A DNA stretch of 62,913 nt from Flavobacteriales bacterium (GTDB lineage Bacteria; Bacteroidota; Bacteroidia; Flavobacteriales_D; Crocinitomicaceae), in contig CANGJM010000018.1 in the NCBI GenBank assembly GCA_947454525.1, positions 1-62,913 of the forward strand, given 5' to 3'. Positions 25,928 to 33,547 of this stretch are shown here, one piece after another; within the stretch, counting starts at the first letter, position 1; every line of letters begins with the position of its first letter. The notes below the pieces were generated by a model. The model was not told the DNA's origin. It worked only from the letters and a program-made list of their open reading frames with translations, and ran no database searches. Both the position numbers and the translations under genes were made by a program.

Positions 25928-27034
25928 ATGAAAAATATTTTTACACTTCTTGTCCTTCTTTTCATGGCCTTTCACGGAAGTGAAATTCTTGCACAAGTAA
26001 CTCCAGCAGACACGAATTTATACCGTGTGGTAAAATCCAATAACCAAGAGTACATCGGTAGAATTTTGAATGATGATGGACGTGAAGTTTTACTAGAAAC
26101 AAGCTCATTAGGAAAAATATACATCGTAAAATCAGACATTCAATCCATTACGATTGTTCACCGCGAAATAGATTTTGTTGGAGATGAATACCGTGGAACG
26201 GGAGTTTTCACTACGCGTTATCAATTCAGCACGAATGCCTTCCCGCTCCAGAAGCATGATAATTATGCACTCGTAAACTTGTATGGACCGGAAGTGCATT
26301 TTTCTGTTTCGAAGAACTTTTCCGTTGGTGTCATGGCTACATGGATTGCGAGTCCGATTGTATTGGCCTTAAAATATACCATCCCAACGAGAAATGAAAA
26401 ATTGAACTTCGGATTTGGAACCTTGTTAGGAAGTGCTGGTTATTTAAATCAAGGCAAAGGTTACGGAGGACTTCATTGGGGTATGGTAACCTATGGTGAT
26501 CGTAAAAACAATGTCACTTTTTCATTGGGTTATTCGTACCTAAACACAGGAATCGAAACGGGCGAACAAATGTATGTTCCAGGAACGTATCCAGTTGATT
26601 TAACTAATGGATTTTATGATTATCCTACCTTAACTCCGATCAATTACAAAACACCAACCATGAAAGCTCCTATTATTGGCATAGCAGGAGTGGCATCCGT
26701 AGGAAAAAAAGCGAGTTTTGTCATGGATATCATGCTTGTTTTTGGTCAAAAAACGGAGGACTTACACAGTCAAGAGGTTTATACTGGATATGATCCAATA
26801 ACTGGAGTTCCAACGCAAACTTATGTTGGACCTATATCCACGCTGTCAGAAAGGACTAATTCAGTGAACTGTTTAATTATGCCAGGAATGCGTTTCCAGA
26901 AAACAGAAAACAAAGCGTTTCAAATTTCACTTGCAGGGGTTATTGGTAATACGACAAAACAAAAGGCTAGTACCATTACGACAAAACGTTACTCGTTTCC
27001 TGTCCCAATGTGTACGTGGTTTTATAAATTTTAA
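25928..27034 (+). CDS. Secreted/outer-membrane protein, paralogue 1
   Basis: 368 residues with a signal peptide (start at 25928, MKNIFTLLV; cleavage near ILAQ). Residues 25-75 form a small beta domain (YRVVKSNNQEYIGRILNDDG). The rest is rich in alternating aromatic and glycine residues, as in an outer-membrane beta-barrel, and ends in MCTWFYKF with a terminal Phe. No named family is recognised. It is closely similar to the protein at 28154-29254, including an identical C-terminus. The helix-turn-helix gene begins 2 bases after its stop. Confidence 0.8.
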   Translation: MKNIFTLLVLLFMAFHGSEILAQVTPADTNLYRVVKSNNQEYIGRILNDDGREVLLETSSLGKIYIVKSDIQSITIVHREIDFVGDEYRGTGVFTTRYQFSTNAFPLQKHDNYALVNLYGPEVHFSVSKNFSVGVMATWIASPIVLALKYTIPTRNEKLNFGFGTLLGSAGYLNQGKGYGGLHWGMVTYGDRKNNVTFSLGYSYLNTGIETGEQMYVPGTYPVDLTNGFYDYPTLTPINYKTPTMKAPIIGIAGVASVGKKASFVMDIMLVFGQKTEDLHSQEVYTGYDPITGVPTQTYVGPISTLSERTNSVNCLIMPGMRFQKTENKAFQISLAGVIGNTTKQKASTITTKRYSFPVPMCTWFYKF

Positions 27035-27036
27035 AT

Positions 27037-28050
27037 ATGCACAGACTTCAAACGGATCTGTTAAATTTAGTACGTGTCAAATTAAATGGTGGCGACTCTA
27101 TGGGTTATGTGCTCAGTGATGTCTTACATGTGAGTCAAGATGCTGCATACCGCAGATTGAGAGGCGAAACCGCCTTAACGATTTTCGAAGTGCAAAAAAT
27201 CTGCAAGGCATTTGACATTTCTTTTGATGCACTCATTGAGCAAAAAGCGGGAAACGTCGTTTTCGGCTATACACCGTTAAATGCCTTCGATTTTAGTTTG
27301 GAATCTTATTTAGAAGGAATTTTGGAGTCATTTCAACGCCTAAAATCACTAGATGACCCACGAATTATTCTAACGATTAACAATGTCCATTTTTTTCAAT
27401 TGATCAATGTGCCTCAACTTTTGAGGTTCCGCTTGTTCTTTTGGGCGAAAACACATTTACAGGTACCAGAATACCAAAATATTCTGTTTAAACATGAGAA
27501 AGTAACCGAACGAGCCTTCGAATTGGGAAAAAATATTGTTTCTACCTATAATTCGATTCCGTCCGTTGAAATATTTGACCCAGAGTTGATGCGTGGATTC
27601 TTGAGACAGATTCTGTACTATTACAAGTCCAACATGTTTGAAGATCCGTCCTATGCACTTTTCTTATGCGACCGCGCCATCATGTTCTCGCAACATTTAA
27701 AAGCACAGGCCGATTGCGGAAAGAAGTTTGTTTATGGGACACAAGCACCAGAACAAGGGAATCAATTTGAAATGTACCTGAATGAAACCATCAATTCTGA
27801 TGCAGCTTTCTATTACGAAAGCAAAGAAAAACGTGGGCTCTACGTGACACATAACATCATGAACTATCTTCAAACAACAGACCCGCAATACGTCTCGGAC
27901 ACAAAGCAAGTGCTCGATAAACAATTGGCGAATTCCAGTTTGATCAGTGTGGTCAACGAAAAAGAACGCAATAATTACTTCTTTGAATTCGAAAAGACCA
28001 TCAACATGTTCCGTAAAAAAATAGAAGCGGATATTGAATTTAACTCTTAA
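27037..28050 (+). CDS. Helix-turn-helix regulator with large C-terminal domain
   Basis: 337 residues. Residues 15-65 form an HTH domain with the pattern VLHVSQDAAYRRLRGETALT and a second conserved helix EVQKICKAFDIS, as in XRE/BetR-type N-termini. The remaining 270 residues are mostly helical, Tyr/Phe-rich and unlike any sensor domain I recognise. It lies 2 bases after the first paralogue, and its stop (28048-28050) touches the inverted repeat at 28051. It is the obvious candidate to regulate the paralogue genes, by position only. Confidence 0.75.
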   Translation: MHRLQTDLLNLVRVKLNGGDSMGYVLSDVLHVSQDAAYRRLRGETALTIFEVQKICKAFDISFDALIEQKAGNVVFGYTPLNAFDFSLESYLEGILESFQRLKSLDDPRIILTINNVHFFQLINVPQLLRFRLFFWAKTHLQVPEYQNILFKHEKVTERAFELGKNIVSTYNSIPSVEIFDPELMRGFLRQILYYYKSNMFEDPSYALFLCDRAIMFSQHLKAQADCGKKFVYGTQAPEQGNQFEMYLNETINSDAAFYYESKEKRGLYVTHNIMNYLQTTDPQYVSDTKQVLDKQLANSSLISVVNEKERNNYFFEFEKTINMFRKKIEADIEFNS

Positions 28051-28153
28051 TTGCGAAAAACGCAAATAACTTCTTCCCTCCTTGCTTAATTCAGTTTTCA
28101 TTTTCGTGAAAAACGCAGAAATATTTGCGGTATAAATGTAAAATTTGAACGAG
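28051..28153 (+). promoter_or_regulatory. Promoter cassette copy A with inverted repeats
   Basis: TTGCG-N5-CGCAA (28051-28065) lies 88 bases before the ATG. A second site, CGCA-N8-TGCG, lies at 28114-28129. From CCTTGCTT onward the sequence aligns without gaps to copy B at 29346-29447 (about 84% identical by eye). It looks like an operator-bearing promoter for the second paralogue. A perfect TAnnTTTG box is lacking; nearest are ATATTTG (28121-28127) and TAAAATTTG. Confidence 0.6.
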
Positions 28154-29254
28154 ATGAAAAGATTCTTTTTTTGGTTAGTGGTAATGAGTATTACCTCAAT
28201 CATAAATGTTATGCATGCCCAAGTGGTTCCAGCGGATTCCAATTTTTACCGCGTTGTTAAAACGAATCAGCAAGAATATATTGGAAAAATAGTGAATGAT
28301 GATGGACGTGAAATTTTATTAGAAACAATTTCGTTGGGTAAATTATATATTGCAAAGTCGGATATTCAATCGATAACAAGAATAGAGGCTGGAAAAGATG
28401 TGACTGATCTGGAATTCAGAGGTAAAGGTGTATTCTCAACAAGGTATCAATTTAGCACAAATGCATTTCCCATTGAAAAAAATGAAAATTATGCACTGAT
28501 AAATTTATATGGTCCTGAAGTACATTTCTCTGTTTCTAAGAATTTTTCTGTCGGCGTTCTAGCAACTTGGATTGCGAGTCCGATTGTATTAGCACTTAAG
28601 TATACCATTCCTACAAAAAACGAAAAAGTAAATTTTGGATTCGGAACCTTAATGGGAAGCGTTGGATATTTAAATAATAGTAAAGGATTTGGCGGGTTAC
28701 ATTGGGGAATGGTAACCTATGGCGATCGAAAAAATAATGTAACACTATCGCTAGGATATTCTTACCTCAATACCCAGGAGAGAACGACAAGCTATGTAAA
28801 AACTCCCGGAACCTATCCAGTATCTAATTATAATGTGAATACTGGTGTCGGATTTGTTTCTTCTCCCTATGAATTTGTTGAATCTGTGGTGCCTTTAATT
28901 AAAGGACCTACAATTGGATTAGCAGGAATTCGCTCCATTGGCAAAAAAGCAAGTTTTGTATTTGACATGATGTTTAATTATAGTCAAAGAATTAACCCTA
29001 CCCAATCAATCGAGTTTATCAATTATGATCCAATAACAAACATTCCTGCATCAGGGATAGTTGGTCCTGTAGGTTCAGACTCGGATGTTTCGACATTCAT
29101 CAATTTTATGATTATGCCTGGAATGCGCTTTCAAAAAAATGAAAATAAAGCATTTCAAGTCTCTTTGGCTGGCATCATTGGATCTGAAACGAAATCATCT
29201 AAAAAAGAGCACTCTTTCCCATTCCCAATGTGTACATGGTTTTATAAATTTTAA
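28154..29254 (+). CDS. Secreted/outer-membrane protein, paralogue 2
   Basis: 366 residues, a tandem paralogue of the 25928-27034 product. I start at 28154 (MKRFFFWLV), giving a signal peptide that ends near VMHAQ. It shares the N-terminal beta domain (YRVVKTNQQEYIGKIVNDDG), the VHFSVSKNFSVGV and GGLHWGMVTYGDRKNNVT blocks and the terminal MCTWFYKF. It differs mainly in a Tyr/Ser-rich stretch at about 215-270. Third-position use is more AT-rich than in copy 1. A beta-barrel is inferred; function unknown. Confidence 0.8.
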   Translation: MKRFFFWLVVMSITSIINVMHAQVVPADSNFYRVVKTNQQEYIGKIVNDDGREILLETISLGKLYIAKSDIQSITRIEAGKDVTDLEFRGKGVFSTRYQFSTNAFPIEKNENYALINLYGPEVHFSVSKNFSVGVLATWIASPIVLALKYTIPTKNEKVNFGFGTLMGSVGYLNNSKGFGGLHWGMVTYGDRKNNVTLSLGYSYLNTQERTTSYVKTPGTYPVSNYNVNTGVGFVSSPYEFVESVVPLIKGPTIGLAGIRSIGKKASFVFDMMFNYSQRINPTQSIEFINYDPITNIPASGIVGPVGSDSDVSTFINFMIMPGMRFQKNENKAFQVSLAGIIGSETKSSKKEHSFPFPMCTWFYKF

Positions 29255-29345
29255 ACTTTTCAGCACCGAATATGCGGTTGTTAGGAACCTACGAAGGGTT
29301 TTAACAAGCAATTTAGGATACTGGACCCTTTTCATGGTATTGTAT

Positions 29346-29447
29346 TTGCGAAATACGCAAGTCAAACGAAAGACCTTGCTTTATTCAGTTTTATTATTTG
29401 CAAAAAAAGCAGAAATATTTGCAGTATAAATTTAAAATTTAAACGAG
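29346..29447 (+). promoter_or_regulatory. Promoter cassette copy B with inverted repeats
   Basis: TTGCG-N5-CGCAA (29346-29360) lies 87 bases before the ATG. CCTTGCTTTATTCAGTTTT and a second site GCAGAAATATTTGC (29409-29422) follow. Order and spacing match copy A with one base of difference, yet the gene downstream is unrelated. Bases 29255-29345 before it hold no gene; only a possible loose stem (GGGT/ACCC) is seen. Confidence 0.6.
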
Positions 29448-30617
29448 ATGAAAAAAACACTATTACTAATAACTGCTTGTCTGATTGGAATGATAAGTCA
29501 AGCACAAACGGATAAATTGCCTACGATCGCTGTAGCAAACCCAAATGTCAACGGTTTAACGATTAAATCGGAATCTGTCGCAAAAATGATGCGACTAGAA
29601 ACCATCAAATTAAATAAATACAAAGTCTATGACGAATATGACATGGCTGATGTTTTAAAAGCAAAGGAGGAATTCAGAACAAATTGTTATGGTCAAAATT
29701 GCTTGATCAAACTTGGAACAGAATTGAACGTTGATTACATCATGTGCGGAAGCATCGATGGACTTGGCAACAAGATTGCGTTAACTATTAAAATTGTCGA
29801 TGTCAAAAATCAAACATTATTCAAGTCAGCGGTGAAAGAGTTCGATAACCAAGAAACGGAAATTCAACGCATGTTGGAAATTGTACTCTATGAATTACAC
29901 GGATTTACGGTGGATAAAGTTACTGCTGATCGTTTGACATTCAAAAATGAGCCGATTACCTCAAACAATATTGGTAAAATCAATAACTCTGGACCACGTA
30001 TTGGTGGTGCTGCGTTGGTGGGTTCATTGAATGAGTTTGCGACTCGACCAACTTCTCAAGGTGGACTTGATATCGCGCCATTTGTTTCGATGATTGGATA
30101 TCAGTTCGAAGGACAATACGTTGGAACAGAAAACTTTTCTGCATTAGTAGAAGGAATCGTAAACGTGTCAGGATTAGAGCAAGGTAAATTTTTACCTTCA
30201 TTTACGTTGATGAATGGTTTCCGCTTTGGAAAAAATGGATGGGAATTTGCTTTTGGACCTAGATTGAGTATTAAGCACACAAGTGAAGGATTCTTTGATT
30301 CAAAAGGAATATATGGAAAAGAGGATACTTATTTTTCCCGAAACGATTGGTACCAATATGCCTTGAATACAGGGTCTCAATTAGATCAAGATTATGCATT
30401 TGAAGAAAACTTAGACATGAGAGGAAGTACCAAATTGAGCACAAGTTTTGTGATCGCATTCGGACGTACATTCCGCGCTGGATCTTTGAATGTTCCAGTT
30501 AACCTTTTCTATACTTCTCAAAAAGGTGGTGGATTTGCTGGAATAAACGTTGGTTTCAATGTTCAAAAAAGCAAACAACCGATTAACAAACCTGCCCCAA
30601 AGAAAGGGTACTATTAA
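29448..30617 (+). CDS. Exported protein with CsgG-like N-terminal domain
   Basis: 389 residues with a signal peptide (1-19, ending ISQAQ). Residues 25-150 fit the CsgG/FlgT-like fold: LPTIAVANPNVNGL, a YKVYDEYDMADVL strand-helix, a CYGQNCLIKLG segment and DYIMCGSIDGLG. The C-terminal half has alternating aromatic/Gly strands (GWEFAFGPRLSIKH) and may be a small barrel. CsgG-like domains often serve envelope secretion or lipoprotein assembly; the role here is unknown. It is controlled by promoter copy B and ends at a strong terminator. Confidence 0.7.
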   Translation: MKKTLLLITACLIGMISQAQTDKLPTIAVANPNVNGLTIKSESVAKMMRLETIKLNKYKVYDEYDMADVLKAKEEFRTNCYGQNCLIKLGTELNVDYIMCGSIDGLGNKIALTIKIVDVKNQTLFKSAVKEFDNQETEIQRMLEIVLYELHGFTVDKVTADRLTFKNEPITSNNIGKINNSGPRIGGAALVGSLNEFATRPTSQGGLDIAPFVSMIGYQFEGQYVGTENFSALVEGIVNVSGLEQGKFLPSFTLMNGFRFGKNGWEFAFGPRLSIKHTSEGFFDSKGIYGKEDTYFSRNDWYQYALNTGSQLDQDYAFEENLDMRGSTKLSTSFVIAFGRTFRAGSLNVPVNLFYTSQKGGGFAGINVGFNVQKSKQPINKPAPKKGYY

Positions 30618-30620
30618 TGG

Positions 30621-30643
30621 AAGGGGCTTCGGCCCCTTTTTTT
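30621..30643 (+). terminator. Intrinsic terminator with TTCG loop
   Basis: AAGGGGC (30621-30627), loop TTCG, GCCCCTT (30632-30638), then a T run to 30643. It lies 4 bases after the CsgG-like gene stop. Confidence 0.92.
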
Positions 30644-30677
30644 ATGCATTGTTATAACGTTGCGCCTTGGTATTTCG

Positions 30678-30685
30678 TAAATTTG
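30678..30685 (+). promoter_or_regulatory. Putative promoter box of cyclase gene
   Basis: TAAATTTG matches TAnnTTTG, 38 bases upstream of the cyclase ATG at 30724. No TTG at the canonical distance. Confidence 0.4.
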
Positions 30686-30723
30686 TTTAAAGCAATTTTA
30701 TATCCTCTAGATCAATAATTTGA

Positions 30724-32319
30724 ATGATTGAGTTAACACGAGAAATACATTTTTGGCAAACCTGGTGGTTCTGGGTATTGACAAGCGTCATTTTATTTTT
30801 TACCATTTTTATTTTTATTCGCAGCAGAATTGAGCGTTCACGTAGAAACCAAGTCCGCTTGGAAGTGAAAATTGCGGAGAGAACAAGGGAAATACGTTTG
30901 CAAAAAACAAAGATTGAAGAACAAAATCGATTAATTGAAGAAGAAAAAAACAAAGTACTTCAGCAACAAGCCTTATTACAAACGGAAAAAGACCGAACAG
31001 AAAAATGGCTCAATAATACCTTGCCATCAGAGGTTGTGATTGAATTAAAGCGCTCTGGAAAAGTGAAGGCACAAGGATTCCAACAAGTATCGGTGATGTT
31101 TACCGATGTGGTCGGATTTACGCGAATTTCGGACACCATGCAGCCGAGTAGAATCGTTTCGAAACTGGATATTCTCTTTCAAAAATTTGATGAAATCATC
31201 CAAGCAAATAACTTGGAAAAAATTAAAACAATTGGAGATGCCTACATGTGTGCAGGAGGTGTCCCAATTGAAAACTCAACCAATCCAATTGATGCCTGTA
31301 CTGCAGCACTGCAGATTCAAGCGTTTATGGATAAACTCAAGTATGAGGCCATCGCTGATCATGAAGATTTTTGGGAAATACGTTTGGGTATTAATACCGG
31401 ACCCGTAATCGCAGGGATTATCGGAAACATTCGTCTAGCCTATGATATTTGGGGCTCTACAGTGAATCTAGCTCAACGAATGGAAATGTTAGGCGAACCC
31501 GGAAAAGTAACCATAACCGGCAATACGTTTCAATTAATTGAACCCTATTTTGAATGTGAATACAAAGGAAAAGCTTTAACGAAATCCCGCGCCAAAGTGG
31601 ATACCTATGTCGTGAATCGCATTAAGCCGGAACTTTCAGTGAACGGGGAAGGACTTTTACCGAATAGTCGTTTTGAGGAAATTAAGAAATTGCACCATTA
31701 CAGTTCCATCAAATACTATAAAACGGAACATAATGTCCTTTCATTCATGGAGAAAAATCTCTCAGATAAATTATACTACCACTCACTAAAACACACAAAG
31801 GATGTGGTCAAGTCTGTCGAGCGAATTGCCTTACTTGAAGGGGTAACAGACGAAGGACTCTTTTTGCTCAAAACAGCGGCAATTCTACACGATGCTGGAT
31901 TCATTGAACGCTATGACAAGAACGAAGAAATCGGAGCGCGTATGGCCACTGAAATCCTCCCGAAATATGGCTATACCGAACAACACGTGAAAACAATAGT
32001 GGAACTCATACACGTAACTGAACTCCCGCATAAACCAATCAATAAACTTCAAGAGATTATCTGCGATGCCGATTTAGATTACTTGGGAACAGATGATTTT
32101 GAAGAAATCGCCGATCGCCTTCGTCGTGAATTAACGGAAATGGGCAAGCTAGAATCACGTAAACAATGGGATGAAATCCAAGTGAAATTCTTGAAGCAAC
32201 ATCAATATTTTACGCAAACAGCTATTCAAATGCGACAAGAAAAGAAAATGGAGAATTTACAGATTGTGATCGATCGATTGGCAGCTGATCAATATGATGA
32301 GGTGCCTGAGCAACTATAA
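30724..32319 (+). CDS. Membrane class III adenylate cyclase with C-terminal HD domain
   Basis: 531 residues. One transmembrane helix (about 15-33), a coiled coil (35-95), a class III cyclase (115-295) and an HD domain (about 335-490). Cyclase residues are complete: metal Asp D128 (FTD) and D172 (GDAY), adenine-specifying K168 and D241 (YDIWG), transition-state N248 and R252, so cAMP is the likely product. HD residues include H353, H357 and H389-D390; HD domains often hydrolyse phosphoesters. The N-terminus FWQTWWFWVLTS looks like the end of a Y_Y_Y sensor. A TGA directly precedes the ATG. Confidence 0.88.
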   Translation: MIELTREIHFWQTWWFWVLTSVILFFTIFIFIRSRIERSRRNQVRLEVKIAERTREIRLQKTKIEEQNRLIEEEKNKVLQQQALLQTEKDRTEKWLNNTLPSEVVIELKRSGKVKAQGFQQVSVMFTDVVGFTRISDTMQPSRIVSKLDILFQKFDEIIQANNLEKIKTIGDAYMCAGGVPIENSTNPIDACTAALQIQAFMDKLKYEAIADHEDFWEIRLGINTGPVIAGIIGNIRLAYDIWGSTVNLAQRMEMLGEPGKVTITGNTFQLIEPYFECEYKGKALTKSRAKVDTYVVNRIKPELSVNGEGLLPNSRFEEIKKLHHYSSIKYYKTEHNVLSFMEKNLSDKLYYHSLKHTKDVVKSVERIALLEGVTDEGLFLLKTAAILHDAGFIERYDKNEEIGARMATEILPKYGYTEQHVKTIVELIHVTELPHKPINKLQEIICDADLDYLGTDDFEEIADRLRRELTEMGKLESRKQWDEIQVKFLKQHQYFTQTAIQMRQEKKMENLQIVIDRLAADQYDEVPEQL

Positions 32320-33027
32320 AAATCGGACGCCTCGGCCTTTATTGGGCTCTTTCTTTTTGGTTTGACCAATCGCATAAGAATAGGAAAGACTTAAAATGCT
32401 GCGATTTACTGGATTTGCTACTTGAATTTTCTGATCATAATAGTAACCAAGTTCTAGTCCATGAGGACCCTTCATCTCCATGTCAACCCCAACGTAATAG
32501 CGAATCCGTGTGAATTGTTTTCCACCCTCCCCATTTTGAGGATTGTAAAAAAACTCGCAACTGAAATTTGGAGTGAAAATGCTATTATTCAGGTCGTAAG
32601 AATAACTAGGTTTAAATCGAAAAGCTTGATCAAACTCCGACTCATATGGACCTCCAAATGAATTAAAAGAATATTGGTAGCGTGTGCGAAATCCAAATGA
32701 ATGACGTTTGATCCCGTAGGATAATTGAAGGTTTCCATTGATGCGATGACTCGTTAACATATTGCCGTTCAACTCTTTTTTCCCAATCAAACGGTAATCA
32801 ACGGAAACGCGAACGTACTTGTTCAGTTTGTACTTCAGGGATACCTGAGGGAAAAGGGTGTTGAGTCCATCACCTCCAAAACGTGTTGTTAAATCGACTC
32901 CGTATGAAAAATCTTTGTTTAATTTTCCGCTTACGCCTAACTCGTTCCAAACTTGAAATACAGTGGTTTGACTGTAAATGGACGAAAGAGAAAAGAAGAA
33001 AAAACTGAATAAATGAATGAATTTCAT
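32314..33027 (-). CDS. DUF2490 family outer-membrane-like protein
   Basis: 237 residues with a signal peptide (1-19, ending SIYSQ). Alternating Tyr/Phe/Arg strands such as YKLNKYVRVSVDYRLIGKKE, FGFRTRYQYSF and LELGYYYDQKI match the DUF2490 beta-barrel family. Function is not known. It converges on the cyclase gene (6-base overlap) and starts right at the stop of the upstream lipoprotein gene, so those two form an operon. Confidence 0.85.
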   Translation of the reverse strand: MKFIHLFSFFFFSLSSIYSQTTVFQVWNELGVSGKLNKDFSYGVDLTTRFGGDGLNTLFPQVSLKYKLNKYVRVSVDYRLIGKKELNGNMLTSHRINGNLQLSYGIKRHSFGFRTRYQYSFNSFGGPYESEFDQAFRFKPSYSYDLNNSIFTPNFSCEFFYNPQNGEGGKQFTRIRYYVGVDMEMKGPHGLELGYYYDQKIQVANPVNRSILSLSYSYAIGQTKKKEPNKGRGVRFL

Positions 33028-33446
33028 TAGAGTTTTTCAATGTTAATGATTCCCAAATCCTTCACTTCACTTTTATCTGTGATTTCAAAGGTTTGCTTCA
33101 CTACATTCTTGCCGCTAGGTTGATTGATGTCATCTTCGTAAACAAATAAGGTATAGGTTCCTTTTTGCAAGTAATTAAAGACATACGAACCATCGTAACT
33201 TGTTTTAATGTCATCGTCATAAAACTGGTCTGTAGTTCCATAAATCAAGTACACACTTTGATTGGCTGCAGGATATTCAGCAATAATATTGCCTAGTGCA
33301 TTGTATTTTTGCTCTTGAATAATCCCTTTGATTGTTGCTCCGCCACCGGGCCCCTCTACTTTTTTACAAGAAGTTGAAGCACTTAGCACAAGAATAGAAA
33401 GAAGTAGGAGAAGTCCATTTTTCATAATCATAGAATTTTTATTCAT
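33027..33446 (-). CDS. Lipoprotein with carboxypeptidase-regulatory-like fold
   Basis: 139 residues. A lipoprotein signal ends in SASTSC with the lipid Cys at residue 27; starting at the third Met (33425) would give a more usual 20-residue signal, so the start is uncertain. The mature part reads as one beta-sandwich of the carboxypeptidase-regulatory/SdrB type: TIKGIIQEQKYN, DGSYVFNYLQKGTYTLFVYED. It is coupled to the DUF2490 gene. Function unknown. Confidence 0.75.
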   Translation of the reverse strand: MNKNSMIMKNGLLLLLSILVLSASTSCKKVEGPGGGATIKGIIQEQKYNALGNIIAEYPAANQSVYLIYGTTDQFYDDDIKTSYDGSYVFNYLQKGTYTLFVYEDDINQPSGKNVVKQTFEITDKSEVKDLGIINIEKL

Positions 33447-33547
33447 GCAATTTTAACAAAAAAAACAACTTGTTTTAACATTACACGTTTGGATGATTGG
33501 AAATTGGTTGACTTTTCGCTAATTTTAATCGCTCTTAACCAAAAACT

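Noticed and set aside
27697..28242. 181-codon open frame on the minus strand
   Set aside because: It lies antisense to the HTH gene and the promoter cassette, has no plausible domain and is explained by the real coding strand.
29139..29429. 96-codon frame running past the second paralogue
   Set aside because: Starts inside the real gene in another frame and ends in the promoter cassette; no signal of its own.
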